64,000 bases of DNA from Kitasatospora sp. NBC_01266 (lineage in GTDB: Bacteria > Actinomycetota > Actinomycetes > Streptomycetales > Streptomycetaceae): positions 372,001 through 436,000 of the forward strand of contig NZ_CP108458.1 of assembly GCF_036242395.1 (NCBI RefSeq), given 5' to 3'. The position numbers were made by a program, and so were the translations under genes. Positions within the stretch are counted from its first letter, which is position 1; each line of letters starts with the position of its first letter. The notes under the pieces are model-generated. The model searched no databases. It was not told the DNA's origin and saw nothing but the letters and a program-made list of their open reading frames with translations. Below are positions 25,957-34,698 of the stretch, in pieces.

Positions 25957-28761
25957 ATGACAGAAAGAAGCGAATTAGTGGCAGGCAGTGCGCGCGGGCC
26001 CGGCCGGCGACGGCCGGGCCCGGTCGGTCTGCGCGCGACGGGCGGCGTCGCGGCGCTCGTCCTCGGGCTCGGCAGTTGCTCGCTGGTGATGGCGCCGTCG
26101 GCGTACCCGCAGGCCGGGGACGGCACGGTGACGGTCCGGGTGATCCGGGCCGTGGACACCAGCGGCACCTGGACGCCCGGTCTGGAACCGGGCATCGGCG
26201 GCGTCACGGTGACCCTCACCGACGACGCCGGCACCAGTATCGACGCGGTCACGGCGGCCGACGGCACGGTCACCCTGGCCCCGGCGCAGAGCAAGGCCAC
26301 CGGCGGCAAGTACCGCGTACAGGTGGTGAACCCGCAACCGGGCGTACTGTTCCCGGCCTTCGCCTCACCGCAGGGCCTGGACGGCGCGCCGACCCAGCTG
26401 AGCAGCAACGAGGAGTTCGTCGACCTCTCCGGCAAGAAGAACGTGTCCTACACCACCGGTCTGTGGAGCCCTGGCGACTACTGCCAGAAGAACGCACCGC
26501 TGGTGACGACCTGTCAGCCCGCCACCCGCGAGGGCGCATCCCAGCGCACGCTGGTCTCCTTCCCGTACGACACGCGCGGGCAGGACGGCGCCGACGGTGT
26601 CAACGTCACCGACATCGCCACCGACGCCGACACCGGGACGCTGTTCGGCATCGCCTGGAACAAGGCCGACAAGCGGGTCTTCTCCTCGGCGGTGGCCAAG
26701 CGCACCACGGACTACGGTCCGGGCGGGCCCGGCGGCATCTACGTGACCGACATCGCGGCGAAGAAGACCTCGCTCTTCACCGTCGTCCCGGACGCGGGCA
26801 CGACGGCGCACGGCCCGGGTACCGATGACGCCTTCCTCGCAGTGCCCGGCAAGGAGAGCCTGGGCGGCATCAAGATCACCGACGACGGTTCCTCCCTGTT
26901 CGTCGTCAACCTCAACAACCGCAAGCTCTACGAGTACGACGCCACCGCGGCGAGCGCGGCGGCGCCGAAGGCTGCCTTCAGCATCCCGGACCCGGGCTGC
27001 CCGGCGGCCGTGGACTGGCGGCCGTTCGGCCTCGGCATGCAGGACGACGTCGGTTACGTCGGCGGCGTCTGCTCCGGCGAGTCGACCGGCAAGACCTCCG
27101 ACATGCGCGTGGTGGTCATGCCGTTCAACCTCGCCACCGGGGCCTTCGGCAAGCCGGTGCTGGACCAGCCGCTGGACTACCCCCGGCAGTCCACGGTCGG
27201 CTCGGGCGCGTGCGACGGCGGCACGGGGTGGTGGCCCTGGACCAACACCTGGCCGACCTCGCAGAACGGCCAGGCCTGCACGAGTTACCTGGCCCAGCCG
27301 GAACCGGAGTTGGGCGAGATCGGCTTCGAGACCGACGGCTCGATGCTGCTGGCCTTCCGCGACCGGTTCGCCGACCGCGCGCCGGCCGGCCCCACGCCGG
27401 GCACCACCGGCCTGGTGCTGTCGGGCGGAGACCTGAACAAGGCCTGCCTGTCGGGCGGGACGTACGTGATGGACACCAACGACGGCTGCGGGCTCTCCCC
27501 CCGGGGTACCCGGTTCTTCGACAACAGCCGGCTGGGGGCCCACCACAACGCCGCGTTCGCGGGGATGGCGCTCTCCAAGGTGGAGGACACCATCGCGGTC
27601 TCCAGCTTCGACCCCAACAGCACGGCCTTCGGGGCCGGCACCGCCTTCGTCGGACGGGACGGCAAGCAGCACCCGCCGGACGGGCTGCGGCTCAACCCCG
27701 CGGGCGTCAATGCGGCGTTCGGCAAGGGCGCCTCGATGGGCGACCTGGAGGTGCTCTGCGACCAGGCGCCGCTGCAGATCGGCAACCGCGTCTGGTACGA
27801 CCCGCAGCGCACCGGCATCCAGGACCCGGGCCAGTTGCCGGTGGCCGGGGTGACGATCCACCTGTACGACGGATCGGGCAAGTTGGTCGGCACGACGAAG
27901 ACGACGGCCCGGGGTGAGTACTACTTCGACGACTCCGACGTCACCGGCGGACTCAAGCCGAAGACCGACTACACCATCAAGCTGGACAACCCGGCCGACT
28001 ACGCCAAGGGCGGTCCGCTCTACGAGTGGGTGCCGACCGACGCGAACGTCGGGACCAACCACTTCATCGACTCCAAGGGGACCGTGCCGCCGGGTACCGC
28101 GTTCCCGGTGAAGGCGCTGACCACCGGTGGGCCCGGCGAGAACAACCACACCTACGACTTCGGCTTCCGCCAGCAGGAGGGCGTGCTGCGCTTGGTCAAG
28201 CACGACCAGAACGGCAACCCGCTGGCCGGAGCCGAGTTCCAACTGTGGGAGGAGAGCAACGGCACCAACGGCCTGCAGACCGGCGGGTCGAAGCCGGACA
28301 CCAAGGTGGGTGACGTCTGCACCACCGGGGCCGACGGCATCTGCCAGGGCAGCGGCACGGTGGGAACGTACTACTGGCAGGAGGTCAGCCCGCCCGCGGG
28401 CTACACCGCGCCGGACTCGACGGTCTTCGGACCGCTGGTCCTGACTGCCGACAACCTCACCACCGGGGTCTCGGTGACGGCGGTCAACCAGAAGATCGTC
28501 ACCCCGTCCCCGACGCCCACGCCCACGCCCACGCCGACGCCGACGCCGACGCCGGGCCAGTCCCCGACGCCGACGCCCGCCCCGACCACGCCGGCACCGG
28601 TCGTGCCGGGCCCGGGCTCTCCGCCGGGCTCGCAACTGGCCTTCACCGGCATGGACGAGCTGGTTCCGCTGGCCCTGGTCGGCGGCGCCGCGCTCACCGC
28701 GGTCGGCGCGACGGTGCTCGTGCTGATGCGCAAGCGCAAGGCCTCGACACAGCACAGCTAG
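25957..28761 (+). CDS. LAFTG-anchored surface protein with SdrD/SpaA B domains
   Basis: A 934-residue secreted, wall-anchored protein. A signal peptide covers about residues 25-52. A B-type domain (TVTVRVIRAVDTSG) follows, then a large region (about 150-600) with beta-propeller-like segments and several cysteines. A SdrD B-like domain starts near 608 (QIGNRVWYDPQRTGIQDPG) and a SpaA/Cna-B domain near 745 (LRLVKHDQNGNPLAGAEFQL). A Pro-Thr wall-spanning stretch leads to the sortase signal LAFTG (residues 894-898), a hydrophobic helix and the tail MRKRK. LAxTG is the class E sortase signal of actinobacteria. The ATG at 25957 lacks a well-spaced ribosome site, so the start could be slightly downstream. 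No sortase gene lies nearby. Confidence 0.88.
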   Translation: MTERSELVAGSARGPGRRRPGPVGLRATGGVAALVLGLGSCSLVMAPSAYPQAGDGTVTVRVIRAVDTSGTWTPGLEPGIGGVTVTLTDDAGTSIDAVTAADGTVTLAPAQSKATGGKYRVQVVNPQPGVLFPAFASPQGLDGAPTQLSSNEEFVDLSGKKNVSYTTGLWSPGDYCQKNAPLVTTCQPATREGASQRTLVSFPYDTRGQDGADGVNVTDIATDADTGTLFGIAWNKADKRVFSSAVAKRTTDYGPGGPGGIYVTDIAAKKTSLFTVVPDAGTTAHGPGTDDAFLAVPGKESLGGIKITDDGSSLFVVNLNNRKLYEYDATAASAAAPKAAFSIPDPGCPAAVDWRPFGLGMQDDVGYVGGVCSGESTGKTSDMRVVVMPFNLATGAFGKPVLDQPLDYPRQSTVGSGACDGGTGWWPWTNTWPTSQNGQACTSYLAQPEPELGEIGFETDGSMLLAFRDRFADRAPAGPTPGTTGLVLSGGDLNKACLSGGTYVMDTNDGCGLSPRGTRFFDNSRLGAHHNAAFAGMALSKVEDTIAVSSFDPNSTAFGAGTAFVGRDGKQHPPDGLRLNPAGVNAAFGKGASMGDLEVLCDQAPLQIGNRVWYDPQRTGIQDPGQLPVAGVTIHLYDGSGKLVGTTKTTARGEYYFDDSDVTGGLKPKTDYTIKLDNPADYAKGGPLYEWVPTDANVGTNHFIDSKGTVPPGTAFPVKALTTGGPGENNHTYDFGFRQQEGVLRLVKHDQNGNPLAGAEFQLWEESNGTNGLQTGGSKPDTKVGDVCTTGADGICQGSGTVGTYYWQEVSPPAGYTAPDSTVFGPLVLTADNLTTGVSVTAVNQKIVTPSPTPTPTPTPTPTPTPGQSPTPTPAPTTPAPVVPGPGSPPGSQLAFTGMDELVPLALVGGAALTAVGATVLVLMRKRKASTQHS

Positions 28762-28773
28762 AGCCTGTCGAGG

Positions 28774-28844
28774 GGCCCCGGCACCAGGTGGTCCCGGGGC
28801 CGGATCGGGCGGGTTCGGCGGTCATCGGCCGACGAACCCGCCCG
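28774..28844 (+). terminator. Two consecutive hairpins after the surface protein gene
   Basis: The first hairpin pairs GGCCCCGG (28774-28781) with CCGGGGCC (28794-28801). The second pairs CGGGCGGGTTCG (28806-28817) with its perfect complement (28833-28844). Together they follow the stop of the LAFTG protein gene by 12 nt and should terminate it. Confidence 0.75.
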
Positions 28845-28920
28845 TATGCGTGACCGATCGGCCGTGCGACCGATCGGCCGGGACCCGATCACTCCCCCAG
28901 CGATGAGAGAAGGCGGCCGC

Positions 28921-29796
28921 ATGGCTCGCAAGACCAAGAGCACCGGCCCCGCGCCGCACCAGGACGACCCCGCGCCGCAGCGGACCCGCTGGTCGCGCCG
29001 GACCCGCTGGCTCAGGGCCCTGGTCGCGCTCGCCGTGTGCGGCGCCGCGGTGGGCGGCCTGGCCGCCTACCGGGGCCTGTCCGGCGGCAGCGGCGAGCGG
29101 CCGGTGACGATGGACGAGGCCTCCCGTCTGGCGCTGTCGCGACTGAACCTGTACCAGGCCAGCCCCGTGGCGGTGACCCTGACCGCCGCCGAGGGTGGCG
29201 GCGTGGTGCTGCGGGTCAGCGGGGTGGTGGACTACCGGACGCACCACGGCGTCGGAAGCTACCAGACCACCGGGGCCGGGTTCACCGGTCCGTCCGGCAC
29301 GGCAGGCTCCACCGCCGCCCCGCAGCTCGACCACGGCCTGATCGTCTGGGACAGCGACGGCCTCGGCCTGGCCCCCGCGCTGGACGGCACCCCGCCCTGG
29401 CAGCAGGCCGAGCACATCCCCCGCTCGGGCTGGTCACCGCGCTCCTACACCACCGATCCGCTGGACGCCGGACTCCAACTGCTGATCGGGCTCGGCGCGG
29501 ACCGGCCGGACAACCCGCTGCTGCTCGCCCAGTCCGGCGCCCGCTGGCTGGGCCGCGACCGGATCGACGGTCGTGACTACGACGAGATCTCCGGCCCGCG
29601 GGCCACCGGCACCACCCCGGGCAGCGGCCCCGACGGTGGGAAGTCGCCACTGACCTACTGGGTGGACGGCAACGGCGACCTGCGCCAGGTCACGATGCGG
29701 ATGCCGGGCCTGGGCACCCCGACCACCCTGGAGTTCACCGGGCACGACGCCAACGCCAAGCTGCCGGAGGCGCCATGGGACACGGGCACCGACTGA
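28921..29796 (+). CDS. Membrane-anchored hypothetical protein
   Basis: A 291-residue protein with a basic cytoplasmic N-terminus (residues 1-35), one membrane helix (about 37-52, LRALVALAVCGAAVGGLAAY) and an extracellular domain of about 230 residues. Segments such as LTYWVDGNGDLRQVTMRMPG resemble the beta-sheet pattern of LolA/LppX-like proteins that bind lipids or probe outer surfaces, but I do not recognise the family securely. The ATG at 28921 has GAGAAGG upstream. It follows the LAFTG protein gene and might share its surface role; the hairpins between suggest a separate transcript. Confidence 0.75.
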   Translation: MARKTKSTGPAPHQDDPAPQRTRWSRRTRWLRALVALAVCGAAVGGLAAYRGLSGGSGERPVTMDEASRLALSRLNLYQASPVAVTLTAAEGGGVVLRVSGVVDYRTHHGVGSYQTTGAGFTGPSGTAGSTAAPQLDHGLIVWDSDGLGLAPALDGTPPWQQAEHIPRSGWSPRSYTTDPLDAGLQLLIGLGADRPDNPLLLAQSGARWLGRDRIDGRDYDEISGPRATGTTPGSGPDGGKSPLTYWVDGNGDLRQVTMRMPGLGTPTTLEFTGHDANAKLPEAPWDTGTD

Positions 29797-29835
29797 GACC
29801 CGAACCCCGTGGCGCACGGATGATCCGACTGAGCG

Positions 29836-31233
29836 TCAGTGCGACGCCGGCACCGCGCCGGCGTCCGTGGGCAGCGGGTACGCGTCCGGGTCGACGGTCC
29901 CCGGCAATCCGGTCGCCGGGCTGGCCGCGGCCGTCGGGTCGGGCATCGACGGCTGCGCGGGCGGCGCCGGCACCTGGGTGAACGGAACACCGGGCGGCGC
30001 CTGCACCGGGGCCGGCTGACCGCTCGGCAGGCTGCCCCGCCCGCTCGCCCCGCTGCTCGCCCCGTTCGCCCCGCAGCTCGCCAGGCCCTCCAGTCCGGCC
30101 GGGCTCTGAGTGGCCGGCTGGTTGCCGCTGAAGCAGTTGCTGGGGTCGGCGGCGGCCAGCACGAGGTCCTCGCCGTTGCCGGTGACCCGGTTGCCGGTGA
30201 CCTGGTCGCCGCTCGCCGGGTGCCCGGGCGGGTCGGTGATGATCACCCCGACCGCCGTGTTGCCCTGGACCAGGTTGCGCTGCACGCGGTCTCCGGTGCC
30301 CCCGCCGATGCCGATCCCGATCCCGAAGCCGCCGTCCGCCTGCTCGGGCGTGTCGGTGGCGTTGTTGTCGCTGATCACGTTGCCCGCGAGCACCGCGCCG
30401 TGCTGCGGGGCGAGCGCCTCCTGGTCGTTGGAGTTGATGGTGACACCGACCCGGTTGCCGGTGACCAGGTTGCCCAGCACCGAGACGCCCTCGGAGGCGT
30501 TGGTGATCTCGATGCCGACCGCGTTCTGCGCCATGGTGTTCCCACGGACCAGGGTGTCGCAGGGCCGGCACTGGCCGACGTAGATGCCCGAGTCGGCCTG
30601 CCCGGAGGCGTAGGAGTCCTCGATCACACCACCGTGCGCGTCGAACGCGTAGATCCCGTACAGGCCGTTGTCGTACGAGGTCACACTGGTCGCCCGGAAG
30701 CCCTGGACGGCGGGGAAGCGGGAGGTGTCCAACGGGTTGTACGCCGAGCCGCCGGCCCCGCGCTGCTGCAGCTTCTGGTCGGTGACGCCGGTGAACAGCA
30801 CGCCGTTGGCGAGGTAGTCGCGCACGGTGAGGTTCTCCACCACCGAGCCCGCGCCGGTCGCGGTGATGCCGTTGACCAGTCGCACCCCGCCGTCGAAGAC
30901 CACCGCGTTGCGGTCCGTGCCGCGCAGCACCACGTCGGGCTTGGTGACCTGGACGCTCTCCCGGTACACCCCCGGGCCGATCAGCACCGTGTCCCCTGAT
31001 CGGGCGACGTCCACCGCCTGCTGCACCGTGTGGAAGTCCTGCGGCACCCGCAGCACCGTCCCGGCCGGGTGCTTCGCGTCGGCGGACGCCGAACCCGAGG
31101 AGGAGCAGCCGGTGGCCGCCAGCGCCACCGCCGCCGTCGCGACGAGCACCGACAGGCGCACCGTCACCGCCCGAGGACCCGCCGGTCGGGCCTGACGGCA
31201 ACTCAACACGGGCCGAACAGAGAGCATTTGCAT
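29836..31233 (-). CDS. Right-handed parallel beta-helix lipoprotein
   Basis: A protein of up to 465 residues. A signal peptide ends in the lipobox LAATGC, so it should be a lipoprotein. The body is a NosD-like beta-helix: repeated short turns such as LRGTDRNAVVFDGG, VLGNLVTGNRVGVTI, VISDNNATD and VQRNLVQGNTAVGVII. A Pro/Ala-rich tail closes it. Such proteins bind or cleave polysaccharides; no catalytic residues can be assigned. The ATG at 31233 would leave only 30 nt to the divergent peroxidase start, so the GTGs at 31167 or 31161, just before the signal peptide, are realistic alternatives. None has a good ribosome site. Confidence 0.82.
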   Translation of the reverse strand: MQMLSVRPVLSCRQARPAGPRAVTVRLSVLVATAAVALAATGCSSSGSASADAKHPAGTVLRVPQDFHTVQQAVDVARSGDTVLIGPGVYRESVQVTKPDVVLRGTDRNAVVFDGGVRLVNGITATGAGSVVENLTVRDYLANGVLFTGVTDQKLQQRGAGGSAYNPLDTSRFPAVQGFRATSVTSYDNGLYGIYAFDAHGGVIEDSYASGQADSGIYVGQCRPCDTLVRGNTMAQNAVGIEITNASEGVSVLGNLVTGNRVGVTINSNDQEALAPQHGAVLAGNVISDNNATDTPEQADGGFGIGIGIGGGTGDRVQRNLVQGNTAVGVIITDPPGHPASGDQVTGNRVTGNGEDLVLAAADPSNCFSGNQPATQSPAGLEGLASCGANGASSGASGRGSLPSGQPAPVQAPPGVPFTQVPAPPAQPSMPDPTAAASPATGLPGTVDPDAYPLPTDAGAVPASH

Positions 31234-31263
31234 GACAGCCGTTCTATCGTCTCCAATAGCCAC

Positions 31264-32475
31264 ATGCCCACCGAACCGGAAAAAGCGCAGGACCCCGTCC
31301 ACCCGGGCGGCGGCGGCTTCGGGCGGCGCGGGGCGCTGCTCGCCGCCGGTGCGGTGCTCGCCGCCGGAATCGGCGCGGCGGCCGACGACCTGGTCAGGAA
31401 GGACCTGACGGACGCCCGCAGGCGCGCCCCGGCCGCACCGCCCGAGGCCGCGACCCCGTTCTACGGGCCCCGGCAGGCCGGTGTGACGGCGCCCCAGCAG
31501 CCGGCCACCCAACTGCTCGCCCTCGACCTCCCGCAGACTTCCGCCGCCGCCGACCGCCAGACCCTGCGCGCCGTCCTCGACGCGCTGACCCGCACCCTCG
31601 CCACAGCGGCTTCCGACACCCCGTCGGATGCCCGGCTGCAGGGCGTCGGCACCACCCGGCTCACCTCGCTGGTCGGCGTCGGCCCGGGCCTGGCCAGCCG
31701 GCTCGGCCTCGACGTCCCCACCGGGCTCGCCGAGCTGCCGCCCTTCCCCGGCGACCAGCTGGACCAGGCCCGTGGCGGCGGCGACCTGCTGCTCCAGCTG
31801 TGCGCCGCCGACCGCTGGACGCTCACCGTGGTCGCCGAACTCGCCGCCACCGCCGCCCGGTCCGCCGGCGCCACCCCGCGCTGGAGCCAGACCGGCTTCC
31901 TGCCCGTGACCGCCCCGGGGACCACCCCGCGCAACCTGTTCGGCTTCAAGGACGGCACCTCCAACCCCGGTCCGGCGGAGGACGAGCAGTTCGTCTGGGG
32001 CCCGCCCGGCGCGCACCAGAACGGCACGCTGCTGGTCTACCGCCGGATCCGGATGGACGTGGCCGGCTTCGCGGCCCTGCCCGCGGACCAGCGCGACCGG
32101 ACGATCGGCCGCCGCGAGAGCGACGGCGTCCCGCTCACCGGCACCGCCGAGCACGACGACCCGGACATCTACGCCAAGAACCCCGACGGGTCCTACGTGA
32201 TCCCCGCCAACGCCCATGTCCGGCTCACCAGCCCCCGCCTCGACGGCGGCGTCCGGATGCTCCGGCGCAGCTACAGCTACGACGACGGCCCGACCGACCG
32301 CGGCCTGCTGTTCTGCGCGTTCATGCGCGACCCCGCGCAGTTCAACCGGGTCCAGGACCGCCTGGCCACCCACGACGCCCTCACCCCTTTCCTCCAGCAC
32401 CAGGCCTCGGCCGTGGCCTACGTACTGCCCGGCGCGGCCGCCGGAGGCAGCCTCGGCGAGCAGCTCTGGGCGTAG
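31264..32475 (+). CDS. Tat-exported DyP-type haem peroxidase
   Basis: A 403-residue dye-decolorizing peroxidase of the EfeB-like class. A twin-arginine signal (GGGFGRRGALLAAGAVLAAG) points to export of the folded, haem-loaded enzyme. The DyP signature is GFKDGTSNP (G-x-x-D-G, with the distal Asp), and the proximal haem His lies in NAHVRLTSPR. The other genes of an efeUOB iron system are not next to it. The ATG at 31264 has no ribosome site and may be read from a leaderless message. It is divergent from the beta-helix lipoprotein gene. Confidence 0.9.
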   Translation: MPTEPEKAQDPVHPGGGGFGRRGALLAAGAVLAAGIGAAADDLVRKDLTDARRRAPAAPPEAATPFYGPRQAGVTAPQQPATQLLALDLPQTSAAADRQTLRAVLDALTRTLATAASDTPSDARLQGVGTTRLTSLVGVGPGLASRLGLDVPTGLAELPPFPGDQLDQARGGGDLLLQLCAADRWTLTVVAELAATAARSAGATPRWSQTGFLPVTAPGTTPRNLFGFKDGTSNPGPAEDEQFVWGPPGAHQNGTLLVYRRIRMDVAGFAALPADQRDRTIGRRESDGVPLTGTAEHDDPDIYAKNPDGSYVIPANAHVRLTSPRLDGGVRMLRRSYSYDDGPTDRGLLFCAFMRDPAQFNRVQDRLATHDALTPFLQHQASAVAYVLPGAAAGGSLGEQLWA

Positions 32476-32683
32476 CGACGCCGGCGCTCCGGTTCCGCCC
32501 GTGGTCCGAAAGCCGGTGGTCCAGCAGCCCGTTCGACCACCGCCACGGTGCGCCCGGCCCAGTACGCCAGCGCCGAGAGCTCCGCAGAGGACAACACGGC
32601 CTTCCCCGCTCCCGCCCTACCGGCAGCACAAGCTACCGCTCATGTGGTGCGTATCGATGCCGCCGCCCTGCCAGGCGGGTTGA

Positions 32684-33379
32684 TCACCCCCGTGCGGCCG
32701 ACTCGTGGCGGATCGCGGCACCGGCCAGCTGTCCGGGTTCGAAGACCGCCGCCGCCACGCGGAACTCCGGGGCCAGCGCGGTCCACACCTCCTCCAGGAG
32801 CTCACCCGGATCGGCTGCTCCGGTCCGGGCCTCGCGGAACGGCTCGCCGGTGGTGACCTGTTGCCCGTCGGACCGGTACGTCGTCATCAGCACGGCGTCC
32901 CCGGGCTCCAGGCCACGGACGGCGAGCGTCAGCAGGTCGGCCGACGCCCTGCCGCCGGCGCTTCGACGGGCGGCTCCGAACCAGGCGTCCTGCCCCGAGC
33001 CCAGATCCACCGCCACGGTGATGCGGGGCGTGAAGATCGGCGGATCGGGCTCGTACTCCAGACCGGCCAACGCCTCGGCCGGCGTGCGCCCTTCCTGCAG
33101 CCGGTCCGACACCGCAGCGACCTGCTCCCCGTTGCCGAAGACCAGCCAGCCGCCCCGCTGACGAGCCGCGACATAGTGCCGCAACGGATCATGAGCCGGC
33201 TCCGTGGTCGGCGCCACGATCAGCTCGCCGTCCCCTCGACGCAGCACCCGGGCCTTGGACGCGGCACTACGTCCGGTGAGGAAGTAGCCCCCGCACAACG
33301 CGCCGTCCAGGGTCCTCGCCCACAGCACGCCCCGCCCCGGATAGCGGTTGCCCGCCACTACTTCATGCACCTGGTCCAC
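32684..33379 (-). CDS. IMP cyclohydrolase (PurO)-like protein
   Basis: A 231-residue protein resembling archaeal PurO, which closes the ring of FAICAR to IMP. Marks are GNRYPGRGVLWART, TGRSAASKARVLRR, VFGNGEQVAAVSDRLQEG and YEPDPPIFTPRITV, in the order seen in that family. The GTG at 33379 has GGAGGAG 7 nt upstream and is preferred over longer forms to 33472. It stands alone, not beside other purine genes. Streptomycetes normally use bifunctional PurH, so a different or moonlighting substrate is possible. Confidence 0.78.
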   Translation of the reverse strand: MDQVHEVVAGNRYPGRGVLWARTLDGALCGGYFLTGRSAASKARVLRRGDGELIVAPTTEPAHDPLRHYVAARQRGGWLVFGNGEQVAAVSDRLQEGRTPAEALAGLEYEPDPPIFTPRITVAVDLGSGQDAWFGAARRSAGGRASADLLTLAVRGLEPGDAVLMTTYRSDGQQVTTGEPFREARTGAADPGELLEEVWTALAPEFRVAAAVFEPGQLAGAAIRHESAARG

Positions 33380-33626
33380 CGGGACGCTCCTCCACCAGTC
33401 GCCGCAAGAACGCGGAGCTCCGCGCACCGCCATCCAACCGCAGGCGCGTCGGCCCTCGACCGGCGCCCCCACCGGCAGTCACGACAAGCCCCCCGGCGCA
33501 TCAGCCCCGCGGTCTCGAACGAAATGATCTCGTGAGGTGACTCGGCCCAGGGAGGTCCCGCGAGCCTCGATGAGTCGGCGGCGTCGGCGGTCGTACAGTC
33601 GAACCCGTTACCGAGGAGGACTTCTG

Positions 33627-34190
33627 ATGCGCAGCGTGACCTATGCGATGAACGTCTCACTTGACGGCTACATCGTCGGGCCGGACGGCGACTTCGACTG
33701 GACGGCGCCCGACGAGGAGGTCTTCCGCTTCTGGATCGACGAGCCTCGAGAGGTCGGCGTCCACCTGTTGGGACGACGGCTGTACGAGACGATGCTGTAC
33801 TGGGAGACCGCTGACCAGGATCCATCGCTCGACGACTCGATGCGCGAGTGGACCTCGCTCTGGAAGCCGCTCCCGAAGGTGGTGTTCTCGACCACGCTGT
33901 CGGCGGTGCAGGGCCATGCCCGCCTGGCCTCCGGCGGCCTGGCGGAGGAGATCGAGCGGTTGCGAGCCGAGCCGGGTGAGGGCGACATCGCGATCGGCGG
34001 CGCGACTCTCGCCGCCCAGGCGGCTGCGTCGGATCTGATCGACGAGTACCGGGCCATGGTCTACCCGGTGCTGGTCGGCGGTGGCATTCCGTTCTTTCCC
34101 CGGCGCGAGCGCCGGGTGGATCTCGAACTCGTCGAGACCCGCACCTTCAGCTCGGGAGTCGTCTACCTCCGCCACCGCGTGGTGCGTTAG
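33627..34190 (+). CDS. Dihydrofolate reductase/RibD-C family reductase
   Basis: A 187-residue protein of the RibD C-terminal/DHFR-like fold. It starts RSVTYAMNVSLDGYIVGPDG, contains LLGRRLYETML and PKVVFSTTLS, the NADPH-binding stretch DIAIGGATLAAQA and the end VYPVLVGGGIPFFP. All are typical of the stand-alone family, which is usually annotated as dihydrofolate reductase though few members reduce folate. The ATG at 33627 follows GAGGAGG. It appears monocistronic. Confidence 0.9.
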   Translation: MRSVTYAMNVSLDGYIVGPDGDFDWTAPDEEVFRFWIDEPREVGVHLLGRRLYETMLYWETADQDPSLDDSMREWTSLWKPLPKVVFSTTLSAVQGHARLASGGLAEEIERLRAEPGEGDIAIGGATLAAQAAASDLIDEYRAMVYPVLVGGGIPFFPRRERRVDLELVETRTFSSGVVYLRHRVVR

Positions 34191-34698
34191 CCTCGCGCTT
34201 TCACCAGGCGATGGTCTGAGGCTTGCCTCGAACCCAGGAGAGTGCCTCTGACCTGGGACGATATGGCTTCTGTAGGGTTCAGTCGCCGCAGGGTAAGGAA
34301 GCACTCTCCAGGTGAAGAGTCGTAGAGGGTCGTATCCGCATATCAATCCGAGGCGCTGGTGCTGGCCGAGGGCAGTCCACGGCCCGGGCAAGATCCTTCT
34401 CGACCCGGCCCTGGCGGTCGCCTGGGCGGGGACTGCCTGTCGGACGTGGCGATATCGTGTCGTCCCGACCAGCCCGCGCGGAATGCCCCCGATCCACCAG
34501 ACCCGTTGAGTAGAGCCGACAGCATCGCCGTGAAGACCGTGAAGCGGTCGGCTCGCTGACCGGCGGCTAGCGTTTGGTCGGATACCTCGGCCGGGAGGAG
34601 GAACTGCCCGGTTCGGGAAGACCCGGCGGTGCAGGCCGCAAGTGCATCCCGCCTGCTTCCCACATCGGGCAGTGAAGCCTCAGGCTAGGAGGACACTG
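34191..34698 (+). other. 508-nt intergenic region with spaced inverted repeat
   Basis: No convincing gene is seen. A 9-bp perfect inverted repeat GGAGAGTGC (34237-34245) and GCACTCTCC (34301-34309) brackets 55 nt, and the whole stretch from 34230 to 34320 has lower GC than the surroundings, which may mark an old insertion sequence end. The last 20 nt hold the ribosome site AGGAGG of the following channel gene. Confidence 0.5.

Noticed and set aside
34343..34663. Minus-strand open frame of 106 codons in the intergenic region
   Set aside because: No ribosome site, no recognisable domain, and it lies in a stretch that looks like decayed mobile sequence.
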